Shown: piece by piece, positions 62,501-64,000 of the stretch
How the letters are laid out: each line of letters opens with the position of its first letter
Numbering within the stretch: position 1 is the first letter of the stretch
DNA from: Chitinophagaceae bacterium
Lineage (GTDB): Bacteria > Bacteroidota > Bacteroidia > Chitinophagales > Chitinophagaceae
Direction: 5' to 3'
Length of the DNA: 64,000 nucleotides
Assembly: GCA_023957155.1 (NCBI GenBank)
Contig: JAMLHK010000016.1
Location: 18,394 to 82,393 of the forward strand
Notes under the pieces: generated by a model
What the model was told of the DNA's origin: nothing
What the model saw: only the letters and a program-made list of their open reading frames with translations
Databases searched by the model: none
Made by a program: the position numbers and the translations under genes

Positions 62501-63000
62501 ATTTGTATACAAAGGATGAGTACAGCGATTTTATTTATCGTTTTGAGTTCAAGCTCACTCCCGGTGCCAATAACGGCATTGGTATCCGCGCTCCGCTTAC
62601 GGGTGATGGCGCTTATGAAGGTATGGAGATACAGGTGCTGGACAATGAAGCCGATATTTATAAAGATCTCAAGCCTTACCAGTATCACGGATCGGTTTAC
62701 GGGGTAATACCGGCCAAGCGTGGTTATTTAAAACCGGTTGGGGAATGGAATGAAGAGGAAATTTATGTGAAAGGGAATAAGGTCAGGGTTACGCTTAACG
62801 GCACGGTTATACTGGATGGTGATATTGCGGAAGCCAGTAAGAACGGTACGCTTGATCATCGGGATCATCCGGGGTTGAAAAGAACCTCCGGGCATATTGG
62901 ATTCTTAGGGCATGGAGACGTTCTTTTCTTCCGTAATATCAGGATAAAAGATTTAAGCCGGCCGGCGGCGGCGCCTGCAAAGGTGAAAAAGAAAAAATAG
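59578..63000 (+). CDS. Secreted HEAT-repeat protein with two DUF1080 domains
   Basis: A 1140-residue exported protein (LTAFLFFFAVLQMAAAQ). Residues about 40-720 are HEAT-like helical repeats rich in Ala and Leu (ASAVPAITALVKRNDPNLTKVALYALARIAD). Two DUF1080 (3-keto-disaccharide hydrolase/LamG-like) domains follow: one from FVPLFNGQDLSGWKG at about 725 to 930, one from YKILFDGTALHEWVG at about 938 to 1125. The C-terminus is basic (KVKKKK). DUF1080 proteins act beside Gfo/Idh/MocA enzymes, as here, with 3-keto sugars; the HEAT part may bind partner or substrate. A terminator follows the gene. Confidence 0.88.
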   Translation: MKQILTAFLFFFAVLQMAAAQTDDNRTVATKIADLLAKTPADDAAQLNANAEATARLGENGLVELVTRLNTPGDHSRLHFAINGFSFSASQPGKENWRQLAVKAYGQALGKLSDNASRQFIISQLEHVGKDDAVEYLKSYLQDEQLSDAASRALVAIHTSNANNALLQALPGAAGKAELSLVQALGDARVASAVPAITALVKRNDPNLTKVALYALARIADPSSLKTLNSAAAKSGYQYDVTDATYAYLLYLNQLVANGQTQIAGNAANTLLKKASGQVHTRTAALKILTDIQGQNSLGLLTKAVKDNNAAYREAALKYARPYLSEGNAAQWIDVFNKAGNDTKAGILNMFGDKGITAALPLALQSLQSNAAGVRLAAIAAAAKIGQQEAVPALLNLLKNGNDGEISAVKNALLSVKGDKLVQYIGDALETATPAGKAALIGILGERGSRGKAKEVLTFVNDSNPALRQSARTALRSMVSPAQMPQLTTLLLSAKTDDDIKDIQGLLVSALSTIRNPDQASAVIMSREKSAPAEKKFLFYNVLAGIGGKRGLNTVLNAYSGSNEQSRKAVVAALSNWKGGQATSQLYQILQQENKGSADPDVVEGFITQIRISDHTSDQKLILLRNAMDYAVTADQKNKILAQVGQCGTLPALLYAGKFLDDPALQRRAGNAIVDIALENKSIYGDNVRALLRKTMQLMGNGNESQYLKEAVQKHLAAMPAGEGFVPLFNGQDLSGWKGLVADPVKRAKMDATTLAKEQQKADEVMRTGWKVQDGLLIFTGKGDNLCTEKKYGDFEMYVDWKITEDGDAGIYLRGTPQVQIWDTSRVDVGAQVGSGGLYNNQKNESKPLKLADNAIGDWNTFHITMVGDQVTVYLNGQLVVDKVPLENYWDRSLPIFPEEQIELQAHGTYVAYRDIYLREIPRPKPYVLTPEEKKEGYKILFDGTALHEWVGNKTSYIIEDGNIAVYPKRGGNGNLYTKDEYSDFIYRFEFKLTPGANNGIGIRAPLTGDGAYEGMEIQVLDNEADIYKDLKPYQYHGSVYGVIPAKRGYLKPVGEWNEEEIYVKGNKVRVTLNGTVILDGDIAEASKNGTLDHRDHPGLKRTSGHIGFLGHGDVLFFRNIRIKDLSRPAAAPAKVKKKK

Positions 63001-63027
63001 GACAGATAACCTGTTTTAAAAATAACT

Positions 63028-63064
63028 ATTGCGATACGTTGTATAATGTATCGCAATATTTTTT
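63028..63064 (+). terminator. Terminator after the HEAT/DUF1080 gene
   Basis: A perfect 10-bp stem, ATTGCGATAC (63028-63037) with GTATCGCAAT (63048-63057), encloses a 10-nt loop and is followed by A and six T. Confidence 0.85.
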
Positions 63065-63208
63065 ACGGCATATACGGGTTGATCTCCTCCGGTTTTTAAC
63101 ATTGTGTAAAGTCCCTGTTTATAAGGGTTACAGCTTTCTATAACAGGTTATTTCCTGTTAGGGAAAGGATAAAACTTTCAAAAAAAAGAGCTTCTTTTTC
63201 AAAAAAGA

Positions 63209-63239
63209 TTTGGCGGCAAGTAAAACCTGACTATCTTTG
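63209..63239 (+). promoter_or_regulatory. rRNA promoter P1
   Basis: TTTG at 63209-63212 and TATCTTTG(C) at 63232-63239, separated by 19 nt, match the Bacteroidetes -33 and -7 elements. The spacer is nearly the same as in P2. A TAACAGG/CCTGTTA inverted repeat at 63141-63160 lies about 50 bp upstream. Confidence 0.8.
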
Positions 63240-63313
63240 CGCTCCGCTTTTGAAAAAGCAGCAGTTCTTTAAAAAGTAATCAACGATTACAGATAGAAAA
63301 AAGGGAAAAAAGA

Positions 63314-63344
63314 TTTGGTGGTTTCGTAAAACATCATACCTTTG
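63314..63344 (+). promoter_or_regulatory. rRNA promoter P2
   Basis: TTTG at 63314-63317 and TACCTTTG(C) at 63337-63344 with a 19-nt spacer. The spacer shares the GTAAAAC block with P1, so P1 and P2 look like a duplication about 105 bp apart. Confidence 0.8.
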
Positions 63345-63532
63345 CACCCCGTTCAAAAAGCATCAGATATCCTCCTGTTTATTTATCGGAATAATGTAGA
63401 AGATAAACGATAAGAATTTTGCCTGACCGTGTTGAGTTTATAAGTTTTACAGTGAGTTCTTTTTTTTGAATGTAGTTCTGTGATTAATAGTATTTTATCA
63501 ACCCGATAGCTGAAAAAAAATCAGCAAAAAAA

Positions 63533-63564
63533 ATTGGGTAGAAATTATAAATCTCATACTTTTG
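63533..63564 (+). promoter_or_regulatory. rRNA promoter P3
   Basis: ATTG at 63533-63536 and TACTTTTG(C) at 63557-63564, 20 nt apart. This is the promoter closest to the 16S gene, about 155 bp upstream. The sequence after it (AACCCGTTTCAAAA) resembles that after P1 and P2. Confidence 0.75.
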
Positions 63565-63716
63565 CAACCCGTTTCAAAACGGTAGTAGAAATACGAGCAT
63601 TAAGATCTTTGAAAGTTTGGAAGCAACAGCACTTGATTTCTTTTTAGAAATCAGGGTAAGGTAAACCAGCCACAAAATTTGATTTCAAGAGCAATCTTCA
63701 AATCTCAACATTATTT

Positions 63717-64000
<284 letters not shown>

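Noticed and set aside
63141-63160. TAACAGG/CCTGTTA inverted repeat as an rRNA regulatory site
   Set aside because: It is a short palindrome with no T-run and no known match; mentioned with P1 only.

Overview
The window is chromosomal DNA from a member of the Bacteroidetes, most likely family Chitinophagaceae. The evidence is the 5' end of a 16S rRNA gene at the right edge with Bacteroidetes-type sequence, three upstream promoters of the Bacteroidetes form (TTTG, about 19-20 nt, TAnnTTTGC), few Shine-Dalgarno-like sites before the genes, a type IX secretion sorting tail, and many Bacteroidetes-typical families (GH89, DUF1800/DUF1501, Gfo/Idh/MocA with DUF1080, NamZ, TPR histidine kinase). The genus cannot be fixed from this fragment.

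Layout. 1-3239 is visibly more A+T-rich than the rest. It holds the 3' end of a SIMPL-domain protein gene, a GH89 alpha-N-acetylglucosaminidase gene and two non-coding stretches, and it looks like accessory DNA. 3240-12604 holds a thiolase, a DUF1800/DUF1501 secreted-protein pair, a TPR histidine kinase and an ABC exporter, then a 0.8-kb gap with a possible short peptide gene and a bidirectional terminator. 12605-19067 holds a cystathionine beta-synthase-like enzyme, a C-terminal processing protease, an amino-sugar kinase plus murQ (cell-wall sugar recycling) and a large helical protein of unknown role.

19233-37316 is the core of the window: leuA-leuC-leuD-leuB-ilvD-ilvB-(methyltransferase)-ilvN-ilvC-ilvA, followed in the same direction by gltB-gltD. 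Together these make leucine, valine and isoleucine from pyruvate and threonine, and supply the glutamate used in the final transaminations (the aminotransferase itself is not here). Two control-like structures stand out: an inverted repeat before leuA, and a textbook intrinsic terminator lying inside the first 30 codons of ilvA.

37489-63000 is mixed: an outer-membrane barrel protein; a secreted protein with an ApbE-type flavinylation motif in a likely operon with a secreted FAD oxidoreductase; a class C beta-lactamase-like lipoprotein; three small DUF proteins; an MFS transporter; a glucan-phosphorylase homologue lacking the PLP lysine, overlapping a thioesterase gene; an FKBP isomerase; a NamZ-type muramidase; fmt; two alkaline-phosphatase-superfamily proteins; a Uma2 nuclease; a double-ABC ATPase; a HAD protein; and a Gfo/Idh/MocA oxidoreductase followed by a HEAT-repeat protein with two DUF1080 domains. 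63001-64000 is a terminator, three tandem rRNA promoters and the start of 16S rRNA.

I saw no CRISPR array, prophage, intact insertion sequence or tRNA. No single large new system is evident. The most unusual items are the terminator inside ilvA, the short CxxC peptide frame whose stop codon lies in a terminator hairpin, the flavinylated-protein/FAD-oxidoreductase pair, the TonB-plug-like tail of the SIMPL protein and the PLP-lysine-less phosphorylase.
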